Positions 1 through 9,243 are shown, counted from the stretch's first letter. The stretch: 64,000 nt of DNA from Mucilaginibacter corticis (GCF_007558865.1 NZ_VLPK01000007.1:83215-147214), one strand, 5' to 3'. Notes: a model not told the origin generated them from the sequence alone. Program-made: numbers and translations.

Positions 1-635
1 AACAAAGTTTGTCTAATCTGGTAAAAGCATTTGATGACCCCAAAGTTGCGCTGGCATATGGAAGGCAGTTGCCTCACGTCAACGCTGGACTGTTAGAAAC
101 ACATGCGCGCCTGTTTAACTATCCTGCGCAGTCTTATAGCCGCAGCTTCGATGACAGGCTTCAATTTGGATTTAAAGTTTTTTTTTGTTCCAATTCATTC
201 TCAGCCTATCGGGTATCGGCTTTAAAAAACATGGGTGGTTTTTCATCGGACAGCATTATGGGCGAGGATGCTATTGCTTCAGCGAAACTGTTAATGAATG
301 GACACAAACTAGCTTATGTGGCCGGGGCAACGGTTAACCACTCGCATACTTATTCCTTTTTAGCTGAGTTCCGGCGTTATTTTGATACCAGGGTTTTCCA
401 TGAACAAAACAAATGGTTGATTGAAACTTACGGCAAGCCTACTGGTGAAGGATTAAAATACGTAAAGTCTGAGCTCTCGTATGTAGCCGAACGGGATCGA
501 TTTCAGCTGTTCTCCGTTTTTCGTTCTTTAAGCGGAAAATGGCTTGGGTACACTTTTGGAAAATTCTACAAGCTCATTCCCCGTTTTATCCTTAAGCATG
601 TTTCGATGAATAAGGGTTACTGGACTTCGTCATAA
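1..635 (+). CDS. Family 2 glycosyltransferase, rhamnosyltransferase-like (5' truncated by window edge)
   Basis: The reading frame is open at the left edge of the window, so the N-terminal nucleotide-sugar-binding half is missing. About 210 residues remain. The visible part has features of the GT2 family: a YGRQLP segment, an FFCSNSFSAYR segment, a GED acidic motif that fits the acceptor-binding region, and the HSH and EFRRYFD segments often seen in rhamnosyltransferase-type GT2 enzymes. It would transfer a sugar from a nucleotide donor to a growing exopolysaccharide or O-antigen at the cytoplasmic face of the membrane. The sugar transferase gene downstream supports a role in polysaccharide synthesis. 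Family assignment is fairly sure. The actual sugar is an inference. Confidence 0.8.
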   Translation, partial: QSLSNLVKAFDDPKVALAYGRQLPHVNAGLLETHARLFNYPAQSYSRSFDDRLQFGFKVFFCSNSFSAYRVSALKNMGGFSSDSIMGEDAIASAKLLMNGHKLAYVAGATVNHSHTYSFLAEFRRYFDTRVFHEQNKWLIETYGKPTGEGLKYVKSELSYVAERDRFQLFSVFRSLSGKWLGYTFGKFYKLIPRFILKHVSMNKGYWTSS

Positions 636-862
636 TTGTAGTCTAAAATTTACAAGTTGTTTCTTTTAAAGAACAATATTTTCTAAATTATATTTAAATC
701 AAAACAGCAAATGATTTCTTAATCCTTTTGGCAGGGCGTTTTTGTATTGTAATATAATTAATATATTAATAATTAAATTATTTGAGATTATGGTTTGAAA
801 TTTGAGCAAATGAACTGATTATGCTTTACTCAAGCATTTGAAATTATTCAAACCTAGTTCAT

Positions 863-1645
863 ATGAGTAAAAACTTTTACCAGGCCATCAAACAAGGATG
901 GGCTTATTTTTCGGATGCTGACAATGCGACGGAAATACAACAAGAATTCACTCATCAAAAAGTTGGGACCAATGTGCAGGTTGCATTAAAGGTCATACCA
1001 GGCGGATTGTTAGCGACAGAAATTCAGCTGGCTGAAAATGATCCGGAAAAGGTATACCCGGAAAATTCAGTTGCAGCTAAACGAATTTTTGACGTTTGTT
1101 TTTCCATCCTGGTAATGATTTTGGGTTTTCCGGTGTTTTTTCTTATCTTGTTGATTACATGGTTGTCCTCCCGTGGACCTGTGTTCTATAGACAGGAGAG
1201 ATTAGGCATTAATCAGCGCAAGTTCTATATGTATAAATTCAGAAGTATGCATTGCAATGCGGAGTGTTGCGGCCCGCAATTGTCCCGTGCAGATGATCCG
1301 CGAATCACCAAATGGGGCAGGGTCATCAGGCGCACCCGGCTGGATGAACTTCCGCAATTCTGGAATGTATTAAAAGGAGACATGTCTGTTGTTGGTCCTC
1401 GCCCGGAAAGAGAGTTTTTTGCAAAAAAGATCCTGGAAATAAGACCGGATTATCAACATTTGCAACAACTAAAGCCGGGCATTACTTCTATTGGGCAGGT
1501 CAATTTCGGTTACGCAGAAAATATTGAGCAAATGTGCGAAAGGCTGGACCACGATCTTGCTTATATCAAACGTTTCAATATAAGATATGATATTACGGTC
1601 ATCCTAAAAACCGTTGGTGTAATGGTTGGCGGTAGGGGAAAATAG
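863..1645 (+). CDS. Membrane sugar-phosphate transferase (bacterial sugar transferase family)
   Basis: This is a 260-residue protein of the bacterial sugar transferase family (WbaP/WcaJ/PglC fold). Such enzymes move a sugar-1-phosphate from a nucleotide sugar to undecaprenyl phosphate and so start exopolysaccharide repeat units. After a poorly conserved N-terminal stretch of about 70 residues comes a KRIFD motif, a single hydrophobic segment at about residues 78-101, a PVFYRQERLG motif, a YKFRSM motif, and the C-terminal DPRITKWGRVIRRTRLDELP and VVGPRPER motifs of the catalytic domain. It is shorter than WbaP-type enzymes, which have extra membrane helices. It follows a glycosyltransferase in the same direction, after a 227-base AT-rich gap that probably holds its promoter. 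Confidence 0.9.
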   Translation: MSKNFYQAIKQGWAYFSDADNATEIQQEFTHQKVGTNVQVALKVIPGGLLATEIQLAENDPEKVYPENSVAAKRIFDVCFSILVMILGFPVFFLILLITWLSSRGPVFYRQERLGINQRKFYMYKFRSMHCNAECCGPQLSRADDPRITKWGRVIRRTRLDELPQFWNVLKGDMSVVGPRPEREFFAKKILEIRPDYQHLQQLKPGITSIGQVNFGYAENIEQMCERLDHDLAYIKRFNIRYDITVILKTVGVMVGGRGK

Positions 1646-1673
1646 TTGTAAACATGAATTAAAAAATCCCATT

Positions 1674-1790
1674 ATGCTTAGCTTAGTCTTTCCATCCGTA
1701 TTTACGTTTGTTTTGTTCACAGGCGTTTTATTAGTCATAAGTTTACTCGTTTGCGTTTTTTGGGTGATATCGTTTTTTAGCCAGTTGTAA
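1674..1790 (+). CDS. Possible small single-pass membrane protein (38 aa)
   Basis: An ATG-initiated frame of 38 codons starts 28 bases after the sugar transferase and ends 13 bases before the beta-helix gene. Apart from the first few and last few residues the product is almost wholly hydrophobic, which suggests one membrane helix. It fills the gap between two genes in the same direction. I do not recognise a family. It may be a real small membrane protein or a chance frame in AT-rich DNA. Confidence 0.3.
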   Translation: MLSLVFPSVFTFVLFTGVLLVISLLVCVFWVISFFSQL

Positions 1791-1803
1791 TATATGAGAA
1801 CTG

Positions 1804-3522
1804 ATGGGACCCATCATAAATAAACTTTTACTTATTATAGCTTTTATCTGGACGACTGCTTATGGCAACTCTTTAGCAGCAAAGACATACTATATCGATC
1901 CGCACGGTAGCGATTCCAATGACGGCACTTCTGGCAGGACACCCTGGGCGGATTTTGCACCGGTGAACGCACGAACATTTCATGCGGGAGACGAAATTCT
2001 TTTAAAGCGGGGCGGCATATGGTACACCCAGCTTACGATTAACGGTTCGGGAAAGGCTGACCAATTTATCAGAATCGGGACATATGGAAAGGGCGAACGG
2101 CCGAAAATTCAACGTTCCGGGAATCCGGCCGACAGGTGTATTCGTCTTAATAATCCGGCGTATCTTCTGTTATCCGGCATTGAAGTCTGCAATGGGGGAG
2201 CCGGTATTGTTTTATTTTACGATCATTCCTACCATAACCGGTCAGTTTATATAACAGATGTCGTTGCCCATGATTTTAAAGGTTTGCCGGCAAAATTGCA
2301 GGGAGACCGGGTAAGCTGGTCTTATGGTATTGGAATTACAGGCGTTGAAGATACCCCAAACGATCAGACCCGGGTGTTAACTGATTTTAAAATAACACAT
2401 ACGGAAGTATACCGGACCGGCGCAGGGATTGCGATTGACTGGGGAAATCACCATTGTGTCGATGGAGCGCAGGCCCTTTCAAATAAATTTGCTGAAATCC
2501 AGTATGCCGATTTAAATATTCATGATAATACGGTTGATCCCATATCCTTTGTAAGCTTATTTATCACAAGCACAACTAATTGCACTGTTAGAAATTCTGT
2601 CATTGAGAACGGAACCAAATATGCAGCTTCGGGCACGGGTGCCATTCAAGTGATGTACACTAAAAATGTGGTATTAAAAAATGTCACCGTGAATAATACT
2701 GCCTTCAACTCCTGCCCGGACAATGTTGCTGTGGACTTCGAATGCGATAATGAAAATCCGACGATTGTAGACTGCACTTTTAAACATAATGCAGGACCCG
2801 CAATAGAGTTCCTGGCGACACCGGGAAATTTAAAATCAGCGACCCGCAATGCCGTAATAACTAACTGCACTTTTATCGGAAATGACTGGGCCGGTAAGCA
2901 GGGGGGCTATCAGATTGCTGTAGTCGATTGGGAAAAAGGACAAACCCCGACTGCAAAAATTTTGAATAATAAATATAATAATTCAAAAGGTACCCGGTTT
3001 TTCGGTGGAACAGGAAATACAACCAAGATTGATTTAATCGGCAATTTGAATATGGGTGATCCTGAAAAGAAACCGGAAATCATCAAAGACTGGAAATTTG
3101 ATGATCCTGGTAATTTTCAAAATTGGAAGAATGGAGCCTACAGTAATGGAATAGGTATGTTACAGGTCAGCCATGGTCTGTTAAGGGGTGTTATCACTGG
3201 TGTCGACCCCAGCATCGCCTGGGCAGACCCAAATGGGCTGCGCATTGATTCGGCGACATTTTTAAGGATAATTTTAAAAAATTCCACCGCTGCGCGTTAC
3301 GGTCAAATCTACTTTTTAACAGCAATGGACACGATTCCGGATGAAAAAAAACACCTGGACTTTTGGTTATTTGAAGACCGGGAAAAGTTTCATACTTACG
3401 ATATATACATGTCAACCCTCAAAAACTGGAAGGGAAAACTTATTCAACTACGAATCGATCCTGAACAGGGAAAATCCGTTGGCTTTTTTGAAATCAAACA
3501 AATAAGTCTTCTTAGAAAATAA
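1804..3522 (+). CDS. Secreted right-handed beta-helix repeat protein
   Basis: This 572-residue protein has a signal peptide (hydrophobic residues about 8-25, probably cut after the SLAA segment). The start of the mature protein, TYYIDPHGSDSNDGT, is the typical opening of secreted parallel beta-helix proteins of the polysaccharide lyase and pectate-lyase-like group. The middle has many short Asn-rich turns spaced like beta-helix rungs, with NCTVRNS, NVVLKNVTV and DCTFKHN segments. The last 140 residues look like a separate beta-sandwich-like domain. Its place next to exopolysaccharide genes suggests that it binds, trims or cleaves the exported polysaccharide in the periplasm or outside the cell. 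No catalytic residues can be assigned by eye. Confidence 0.75.
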   Translation: MGPIINKLLLIIAFIWTTAYGNSLAAKTYYIDPHGSDSNDGTSGRTPWADFAPVNARTFHAGDEILLKRGGIWYTQLTINGSGKADQFIRIGTYGKGERPKIQRSGNPADRCIRLNNPAYLLLSGIEVCNGGAGIVLFYDHSYHNRSVYITDVVAHDFKGLPAKLQGDRVSWSYGIGITGVEDTPNDQTRVLTDFKITHTEVYRTGAGIAIDWGNHHCVDGAQALSNKFAEIQYADLNIHDNTVDPISFVSLFITSTTNCTVRNSVIENGTKYAASGTGAIQVMYTKNVVLKNVTVNNTAFNSCPDNVAVDFECDNENPTIVDCTFKHNAGPAIEFLATPGNLKSATRNAVITNCTFIGNDWAGKQGGYQIAVVDWEKGQTPTAKILNNKYNNSKGTRFFGGTGNTTKIDLIGNLNMGDPEKKPEIIKDWKFDDPGNFQNWKNGAYSNGIGMLQVSHGLLRGVITGVDPSIAWADPNGLRIDSATFLRIILKNSTAARYGQIYFLTAMDTIPDEKKHLDFWLFEDREKFHTYDIYMSTLKNWKGKLIQLRIDPEQGKSVGFFEIKQISLLRK

Positions 3523-3650
3523 TCGCTCCGGAATCCATTCGTAATTTTCGTGAACCCCCGACCCACGATGATAGTGGTTTGAAAGTCATCTTAGGGTTTC
3601 CGGAATTTAAATCGACACAAACGCAGTCGGGATGAGTTATATTGCTAGCT

Positions 3651-3953
3651 ATGATAAAGCAACAAAACTACGCGAAGTATTTCCGGGTTTTCCGGAACGA
3701 TACTGCGATAACCGAAATATCAACAAATGATTTTCATCGCGCCGGACTTAAACCCATTGGCCCGCTGAGATTGCAACCTTTAGGAAAGTTGTACTATGGC
3801 TATAAAAGCCGGGAACTGGCTATTCGCGGCGCTAAAGCTGGTGCTCGTTCCTATATCAATCAATTGATCGCATTGGGGGATGAAGGTAAAGAAAGACTGA
3901 TTCAATACCGGATGGACCATTACGATGACCTTAATTTTAATTTAATTAAATAA
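3651..3953 (+). CDS. Hypothetical protein (100 aa)
   Basis: This small basic protein of unknown function starts at the ATG at 3651; an upstream in-frame TTG would add three residues. The sequence has no signal peptide and no membrane segment. It contains an aromatic-rich centre (KLYYGYKSRELAIRGAKAG) followed by an amphipathic helix-like tail ending in YRMDHYDDLNF. It lies 7 bases before another small gene and may be co-transcribed with it and the ankyrin gene. I do not recognise the family. Confidence 0.6.
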   Translation: MIKQQNYAKYFRVFRNDTAITEISTNDFHRAGLKPIGPLRLQPLGKLYYGYKSRELAIRGAKAGARSYINQLIALGDEGKERLIQYRMDHYDDLNFNLIK

Positions 3954-3960
3954 ATAAAAC

Positions 3961-4080
3961 ATGAGTAAGGATAAGAAAAAAATGCCAAACCCGGTGGGTA
4001 AAAAAGGACCATCAGATTACCAGAGCAGTAAAACGACTACGGCTAAAACAGAGATTGCCGCTGTGCCGAAGAAAAAGTAG
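3961..4080 (+). CDS. Small lysine-rich conserved-looking protein (39 aa)
   Basis: An ATG-initiated frame of 39 codons begins 7 bases after the preceding gene. The product is highly charged and probably unstructured: it starts MSKDKKKMPNPVGKKGPSDY and ends with a run of lysines. The composition is unlike a random frame, with an unbroken run of Lys, Pro, Ser and Thr codons. Short lysine-rich proteins of this type occur in Sphingobacteriaceae, but that is from memory and unchecked. No function can be assigned; RNA or membrane binding through charge is possible. Confidence 0.5.
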   Translation: MSKDKKKMPNPVGKKGPSDYQSSKTTTAKTEIAAVPKKK

Positions 4081-4127
4081 TAAAACATGAATTAAACCCC
4101 GATAATGAAAACCTTAAATTCCTGAAA

Positions 4128-4523
4128 ATGTCCGTTAACACAAATAACCTGATGGTGATCGCAGCAAAAGAAGGCGATATTCCCGTCCTGCTGGATCTCC
4201 TGCAAGGGGGTGCGAACTTGAACGACACGGATGATAAAGGAAATTCGCCCCTCAGCATTGCTGTCTTTAATCACCAGCATAATGCGGTGGCGCTTTTGCT
4301 CTCGTCAGGTGCCGATGTCAATGCAGCTGATAGAGGCGGGAACACGGCTTTGATGGGTGCGGCATATAAAGGTTACACGGATATTGCCACCCAGCTCATT
4401 GACGCTGGCGCCGACCTGAACGTAAAGCACGCTAACGGTAGCACTGCGCTGGGCTTTGCTGTCCTGTTTGGCCAAAATCATATCGTTGAGCTTTTATTAA
4501 AACGCGGCGCTGATCGACATTAA
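4128..4523 (+). CDS. Ankyrin-repeat protein
   Basis: This 131-residue protein is made almost entirely of ankyrin repeats. Three full 33-residue repeats are clear, each with the G-(N/S)-(S/T)-(A/P)-L signature and ending in GAD(V/L)N or GADRH: roughly residues 37-69, 70-102 and 103-131, with a degenerate first repeat at about 5-36 (NLMVIAAKEGDI to GGANLND). Ankyrin repeats mediate protein-protein contacts; the partner here is unknown. There is no signal peptide, so it is probably cytoplasmic. It ends 10 bases from the end of the convergent DUF748 gene. The start at 4128 is the only ATG that keeps the whole first repeat. Confidence 0.85.
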   Translation: MSVNTNNLMVIAAKEGDIPVLLDLLQGGANLNDTDDKGNSPLSIAVFNHQHNAVALLLSSGADVNAADRGGNTALMGAAYKGYTDIATQLIDAGADLNVKHANGSTALGFAVLFGQNHIVELLLKRGADRH

Positions 4524-4533
4524 TGCTTGCGTT

Positions 4534-5643
4534 TTATTGGGCTCCGGCCGGCTTTTGTGCCGTTAACTCACTGCTCAGGCTTTCGTGAAACGCGTGTACG
4601 AAGGCATTTCTTAATATGCCCACAAAACTCGCCCAGCCGCTGGTTTTAGGGTCTTTGATATTGCCTTTGATCGGAACGACGGTAGCGATCTTTTTGGTTT
4701 TAGGGTTGGTAACTACTTTGGCAAACAAACCAACCACCGCTTTTTTAACGACCCGCAGTACACCGCCTTTCTTTTTGATGTCTTTTTTTACATCCAATAC
4801 CTTAAGATCTTTGATGAATGGTTTAATATAGCCGCTCATTTCACCGTCTTTTAAGCTCATTTTGCTAAAGATATCGATACCGCCGCGCTCGATATCCATT
4901 TTGGCGTTCGCTTCGAAAAAAACATTCAGGCTGAGCAGGTTCGCCCCAGTAAGCTGCATGCCGGCCTCAAAATCAGGAATGGTTTTCAATACATTTACTT
5001 TCGCATCCAGTTTGAGATTCCCGTTTCCGATGGAAATCCCGGTGAAGTTAACCTGTGAAGGTAAAGGATCGCTGGCTTTTTGCACGTTCGCCAAATTAAG
5101 CGCCGTAAGCTGCATCTTTTCAATATGCAGATCGGTGTTCGGCTGTTTGTTGAGGTCGCGGTAATCAAACCTTCCATTGGTGATCGTAAGCCGGTTGATG
5201 GTCATGGGCATCAGGGCTTTCACGGTTTTTGTCCAGCTTTCCTTTGATGGCTCTCTGGCTATTTCTTCCGTAGTCAAAATATTGATCACGGGCCGGTCAA
5301 GCGCCACTACGCCAACCAGCCTGCCTTTAAAAATTGCTCCCCACTCCAAGGCGAGGTTTGCCCGGCCTATCTGTAAAAAAGGGTAGGGTGCAGGATCTGT
5401 CTTTTTCCTTAACAAAAGTCCCTGAATCACATAGCTACCCCGCAATAGGTGGATATCAATGTCTTCGACATGCCCCGTATAACCGGGAAGCTCATTCAGT
5501 TTTTTATTGACGTAATTTTTGACGATACCCGGTAAGGCCAGGCGTACCACGATCACAGCAATGATCAACAGGGCAATGACCAGGTAGCGTAATTTTAACC
5601 CTTTGATCCATGTCCGGTAATTCTTCCTGCGTTTTTCCATCAA
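4534..5643 (-). CDS. DUF748 / AsmA-like membrane-anchored protein
   Basis: This 369-residue protein has a basic N terminus, one membrane helix at about residues 19-37, and a long periplasmic part resembling DUF748 and AsmA-like proteins. Supporting features are the IVKNYVNKKLNELPGYTGHV segment just after the helix, the IHLLRGSYVIQGLLL segment, and a following LDRPVINI motif. AsmA-like proteins are bridge or chaperone-like proteins of the cell envelope linked to lipid and outer-membrane maintenance. The C-terminal part is rich in Lys and Gly. It is transcribed alone, convergent with the ankyrin gene. Family assignment is good; the exact role is inferred. Confidence 0.75.
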   Translation of the reverse strand: MMEKRRKNYRTWIKGLKLRYLVIALLIIAVIVVRLALPGIVKNYVNKKLNELPGYTGHVEDIDIHLLRGSYVIQGLLLRKKTDPAPYPFLQIGRANLALEWGAIFKGRLVGVVALDRPVINILTTEEIAREPSKESWTKTVKALMPMTINRLTITNGRFDYRDLNKQPNTDLHIEKMQLTALNLANVQKASDPLPSQVNFTGISIGNGNLKLDAKVNVLKTIPDFEAGMQLTGANLLSLNVFFEANAKMDIERGGIDIFSKMSLKDGEMSGYIKPFIKDLKVLDVKKDIKKKGGVLRVVKKAVVGLFAKVVTNPKTKKIATVVPIKGNIKDPKTSGWASFVGILRNAFVHAFHESLSSELTAQKPAGAQ

Positions 5644-5842
5644 GGCTATAACTGTCCGGCGCCTGCATTGTTTCCGTTAAAATTAGGTGGCTCCTGCTTT
5701 CCGCCGTTTATTCTGTACGGAGTGCAGTCAATAACAGGCATATCTTTATAGGATAATTAATTTCTCTGAATGAAAATACGGTCAGGATGGGGCGATTATA
5801 TTTAGGAATGATATATGTATTAAGCTTCGCAATAAGAATCGT

Positions 5843-5968
5843 ATGAAAACTGAGAATAAATTAATACAAATCCAATTATTTGACCGCAAGATCATTCTTG
5901 ATCTGAAAGCGGACCTGAAAAAATGGAAAGCGCGTAAGCGAAACAGGACCTTAGCCGCAGCTGCTTAG
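5843..5968 (+). CDS. Small basic protein upstream of the FAD gene (41 aa)
   Basis: This 41-codon frame starts with ATG at 5843 and ends two bases before the ATG of the FAD/NAD(P)-binding gene, so the pair may be translationally coupled. The product looks like one long amphipathic helix (KIILDLKADLKKWKARKR) with a strongly basic end and an Ala tail. No family is recognised. It could be a leader peptide or a small partner protein. The 174 bases before it show no other gene and probably hold the shared promoter. Confidence 0.45.
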   Translation: MKTENKLIQIQLFDRKIILDLKADLKKWKARKRNRTLAAAA

Positions 5969-5970
5969 TC

Positions 5971-7662
5971 ATGCGTATAGGGATTGTAGGGGGTGGCCCG
6001 AGCGCAATGTTCATCCTCAAACGCCTGGTGGATACCGGCCGGTCGGATTTCAGCGTGGATATTTTTGAAAAGACAAATAAGCTGGGAGCAGGGATGCCTT
6101 ACAGTGAGGAAGGTGCCTGCCCTGAACATATCACTAATGTATCCGGTAACGAAATCCCTGAGCTGGTCACCACCGTTGATGACTGGGTAGGCATGAATTA
6201 TCAGGCCGCCAATCGTTACGATGTATCTGTAAAAAATTTCAATGCGTATAAAGTACTTCCCAGGTTGCTTTTTGGTGCGTATCTGACCCAGCAGTTCAGT
6301 TTTCTCCTGATAAAGGCGGAAAAAATGGGATTGAAAGTGAAGGTGCATTACCAGGCGCAAATCAGCGACATCAAAGATTCGGTTTCCGGTAACCAGGTCG
6401 AACTTCGTTCCGCAAATGATGCGGTATACACATTTGACAAGATCGTGGTATGCAGCGGGCATTACTGGCCAAAACACAATGAAGGGATCGTGCCCGGCTA
6501 TTTTGACTCGCCTTACCCGCCGCAGAAATTGACCAACCTGGTTAATCATACGATTGCCATTCGTGGTTCTTCACTCACGGCAATTGATGCCTTACGCACG
6601 CTCGCGCTGAATAACGGATCATTTTCCTTAAATGCCGAAGGAAAAAAGGTGTATCATTTGCGTGAAGACTGCCCGCAGTTTAAGATCGTATTGCATTCGC
6701 GGAATGGTCTGTTGCCCGCGGTACGGTTTCATTTGGAAGATTCCCACTTGTCCAAGGATTCCGTTTTGGACGCCGGCGAAGTGGCCCGGATCCAGGCAGC
6801 ACATGACGGTTTTTTGCCGCTGGATGAGGTCTACCGCCGCAATTTTCTGGAAGGAATAAAAACGAACAGGCCTGATTTCTATGAACTCATCAAAGACCTC
6901 AGCCTGGAGGACTTCGTGGAACTGATGATGATCAGGCGTGAAGATACGCCGGCGTTCGAGTTGCTGAAGGCGGAATATGCGGAAGCGGAACGCTCGATAA
7001 AGTTAAAACGCTCCGTTTACTGGAAAGAAATGCTGGCTGTGCTGAGTTTTGCGATGAATTATCCTGCGAAGTATTTTTCAGCGGAGGATATGCTCAGGTT
7101 ACAAAAGACATTAATGCCACTGATCGCCATTGTCATTGCATTTGCACCGCAGGACTCGGTAGAGGAAATGATCGCGCTCTATGATGCCGGCGTTTTAGAA
7201 CTGGTCAGGGTAGGAGAAAACAGTAATGTGGAAGCCAGGGAATCGGGCGGCATCAACTACCACTACACCAATGAAGCAGGAGAAAAAGTAGCTGTAAGCT
7301 ATGAAACTTTTATCGATTGTGTAGGCCAGCCGCATTTGAATTATGATGAAATCCCATTCCCCGGTTTGATTGCTGAAAAAACGGTTTCAGCTGCGAAAGT
7401 AAAATTTAAGGATCCGCTCATTGCGGAGGCTTATTTAAAAGACGGGAATCAGCGTGTTTTTCGTAATGACAAGGGGGAATATTACTTGAACGTACCGGGC
7501 ATTACCATTGACGACCATTTCCGGATCATCAATGATGCCGGAGAGATCAATGAAAGAATTTATATGATGGCGGTGCCTTTTATCGGCGGTTTTAACCCGG
7601 ATTATTCCGGACTGGATTTCGGTGAAGCCGCTTCCATGCGTATTGTCGGGAAGTTGATTTAA
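5971..7662 (+). CDS. FAD/NAD(P)-binding protein (NAD_binding_9-like)
   Basis: This 563-residue protein has a dinucleotide-binding motif at its very N terminus (RIGIVGGGPSAMFIL), followed by FEKTNKLGAGMPYS, which is typical of the FAD-NAD(P)-binding family often annotated as a hydroxyacylglutathione hydrolase-like or pyridine nucleotide-disulfide oxidoreductase-like protein. A second nucleotide-binding stretch lies near residues 150-200 (VVCSGHYWP, then IAIRGSSLTAIDALRTLA). The C-terminal half is mostly helical, and the C terminus carries GGFNPDYSGLDFGEAASMRI, which probably closes over the flavin. It is expected to be a cytoplasmic flavin-dependent oxidoreductase. The substrate is unknown. 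Confidence 0.8.
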   Translation: MRIGIVGGGPSAMFILKRLVDTGRSDFSVDIFEKTNKLGAGMPYSEEGACPEHITNVSGNEIPELVTTVDDWVGMNYQAANRYDVSVKNFNAYKVLPRLLFGAYLTQQFSFLLIKAEKMGLKVKVHYQAQISDIKDSVSGNQVELRSANDAVYTFDKIVVCSGHYWPKHNEGIVPGYFDSPYPPQKLTNLVNHTIAIRGSSLTAIDALRTLALNNGSFSLNAEGKKVYHLREDCPQFKIVLHSRNGLLPAVRFHLEDSHLSKDSVLDAGEVARIQAAHDGFLPLDEVYRRNFLEGIKTNRPDFYELIKDLSLEDFVELMMIRREDTPAFELLKAEYAEAERSIKLKRSVYWKEMLAVLSFAMNYPAKYFSAEDMLRLQKTLMPLIAIVIAFAPQDSVEEMIALYDAGVLELVRVGENSNVEARESGGINYHYTNEAGEKVAVSYETFIDCVGQPHLNYDEIPFPGLIAEKTVSAAKVKFKDPLIAEAYLKDGNQRVFRNDKGEYYLNVPGITIDDHFRIINDAGEINERIYMMAVPFIGGFNPDYSGLDFGEAASMRIVGKLI

Positions 7663-7838
7663 ATAGCAGGTTTTTTTGGATCAAAAAAAGCCCCGGCAGA
7701 TCTGCCAAGGGTTCGTACTCTGATAAGGTATAGGTTCGATCAATACGATTGACTGCCGTCAAGATAGTCATTATATATTTGTCTAAAAGGAAAAAATCAG
7801 TTCGGAACTTGATATCGAAAAATTACATTTGACATAAA

Positions 7839-8093
7839 ATGGGTATAAAATTATTTATCGGGGGATATCCATTGGAAATGGATGAGATGGGGCTCGCGCA
7901 ACTGATCGCGCCGCATGGTGACATTGTGGAGATGAAGCTTGTTAGGGACAAAAAGACGCGCAAAGCCAAAGGTTATGCCTTTGTGGTAATGGCTAGCGAA
8001 AATGATGCCATTGCGGTAATTTCGGCCCTGGATGGAACTAAGACAAGCAACCGTCGCTTGATTGTTAGCTTAGCGCCTGTTTTGGATAAGTAA
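7839..8093 (+). CDS. RRM-domain RNA-binding protein
   Basis: This 84-residue protein is a single RNA recognition motif. RNP2 is seen as LFIGGY at residues 4-9, and RNP1 as KGYAFVVM near residues 44-51, with the expected spacing. Such short RRM proteins are common in Bacteroidota and cyanobacteria and are thought to bind single-stranded RNA, often in cold or stress responses; that role is an inference here. It has its own upstream gap of about 175 bases, so it is probably transcribed alone. Confidence 0.9.
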   Translation: MGIKLFIGGYPLEMDEMGLAQLIAPHGDIVEMKLVRDKKTRKAKGYAFVVMASENDAIAVISALDGTKTSNRRLIVSLAPVLDK

Positions 8094-8181
8094 TCAAACG
8101 CCAGCTGACAGTTATACATAACGGAAAAGATTGTAACCGATAACCCGTTTTACCAGTCTAATCACGCAAAAGAGGATCAAG

Positions 8182-9243
8182 ATGAACAGATGCCATAAAT
8201 TCACCTGGTATACCACTGCTTTCTTACTCGTATTTAGCGTAACGTTAACGAAGGGGCAAACTTTAAAGCCCGTTCAAATGCCGGCCGGTTGTCTGGATAG
8301 CATTCCTGATTTGATGAAACGCTATAAAGTACCAGTTGTAGCTGCAAGTGTATTTGAAAACGGGAAAATAAAGGAGACTAAAGTTTTCGGCCGGCTAGCT
8401 AACGGAAGCCCGGCCAATATCAACACGCTTTTTAACGTAGCTTCGTTAACCAAACCTGTTACCGCATTGCTTACATTAAAATTAATCGATGCCGGCAAAC
8501 TGGATTTGGATGAGCCACTTTATAAATATTGGATAGACCCGGATCTGAAACCGGACGAACGCTACAAAAGATTAACTGCCCGCATCATCCTGAGCCACCA
8601 GACCGGCTTCCCAAACTGGCGCTCACAAAACCCGGATAAAAAGCTGGCGTTTATGTTTGACCCCGGCACAAAATACAGCTATTCGGGTGAAGGCTATGAA
8701 TATTTGCGGCATGCTCTGGAAAGCAAGTTTCATCGATCTTTACAGCAATTGGCCGACTCGGTTTTGTTTACTCCGCTGAGCATGAAAAACACCCGCTATG
8801 GCTGGAGCGATCGCTTGGATTCTGCTCGCTTTGCCGACCCGCATGATACAAAAGGGGAACGGATCAAAATGGTCAAAATTACGCAAACCATTGCGGCAGA
8901 TTGGCTGGTAACAACAATCAGCGACTACACCAAATTCGGTTTGGCGGTATTGACCGGCACGGCCTTATCGCCTGAAACCTTTGCGCAAATGGTCAGCCCG
9001 CAGGTGGAAATGAAACCCGGGACAGTTGAAAATATGGGTCTGGGCTGGGAAGTAATGACCCCTTTGGAAAATGGCGAATACCTGTTGATGCACACCGGAG
9101 CAGACGACGGTGTAAAAACGCTGATCATTTTATTACCACAATCCAAACGGGGAATCATCTTGTTTACCAATGGTAATAACGGGTTTGAGCTGGTAAAAAA
9201 TATCATCAAAAATGCCTTTCACTTTAAAGAGCTTACGCCCTGA
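8182..9243 (+). CDS. Serine hydrolase of the beta-lactamase class C / esterase family
   Basis: This 353-residue protein has an N-terminal signal peptide (hydrophobic residues about 10-22). The catalytic SxxK motif is SLTK at residues 88-91, within the usual FNVASLTKP context. The Tyr motif is YSG at about 167-169, a variant of the usual YxN, in the context FDPGTKYSYSGEGYEYL. A late HTGADDG segment occupies the place of the KTG motif. These are features of Pfam beta-lactamase family PF00144, which includes class C beta-lactamases, DD-peptidases and esterases. With YSG rather than YxN, an esterase or peptidase role seems more likely than resistance. The protein is probably periplasmic. Confidence 0.85.
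   Translation: MNRCHKFTWYTTAFLLVFSVTLTKGQTLKPVQMPAGCLDSIPDLMKRYKVPVVAASVFENGKIKETKVFGRLANGSPANINTLFNVASLTKPVTALLTLKLIDAGKLDLDEPLYKYWIDPDLKPDERYKRLTARIILSHQTGFPNWRSQNPDKKLAFMFDPGTKYSYSGEGYEYLRHALESKFHRSLQQLADSVLFTPLSMKNTRYGWSDRLDSARFADPHDTKGERIKMVKITQTIAADWLVTTISDYTKFGLAVLTGTALSPETFAQMVSPQVEMKPGTVENMGLGWEVMTPLENGEYLLMHTGADDGVKTLIILLPQSKRGIILFTNGNNGFELVKNIIKNAFHFKELTP

Noticed and set aside
5965..6549. A 194-codon minus-strand frame inside the FAD gene
   Set aside because: It overlaps the conserved nucleotide-binding part of the FAD gene on the opposite strand and has no recognisable motif.
7695..7706. A perfect 12-base palindrome (GGCAGATCTGCC) between the FAD gene and the RRM gene, after an A run
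   Set aside because: There is no loop and no T run after it, so it is not a good terminator. Without a repeat elsewhere it cannot be called an operator.
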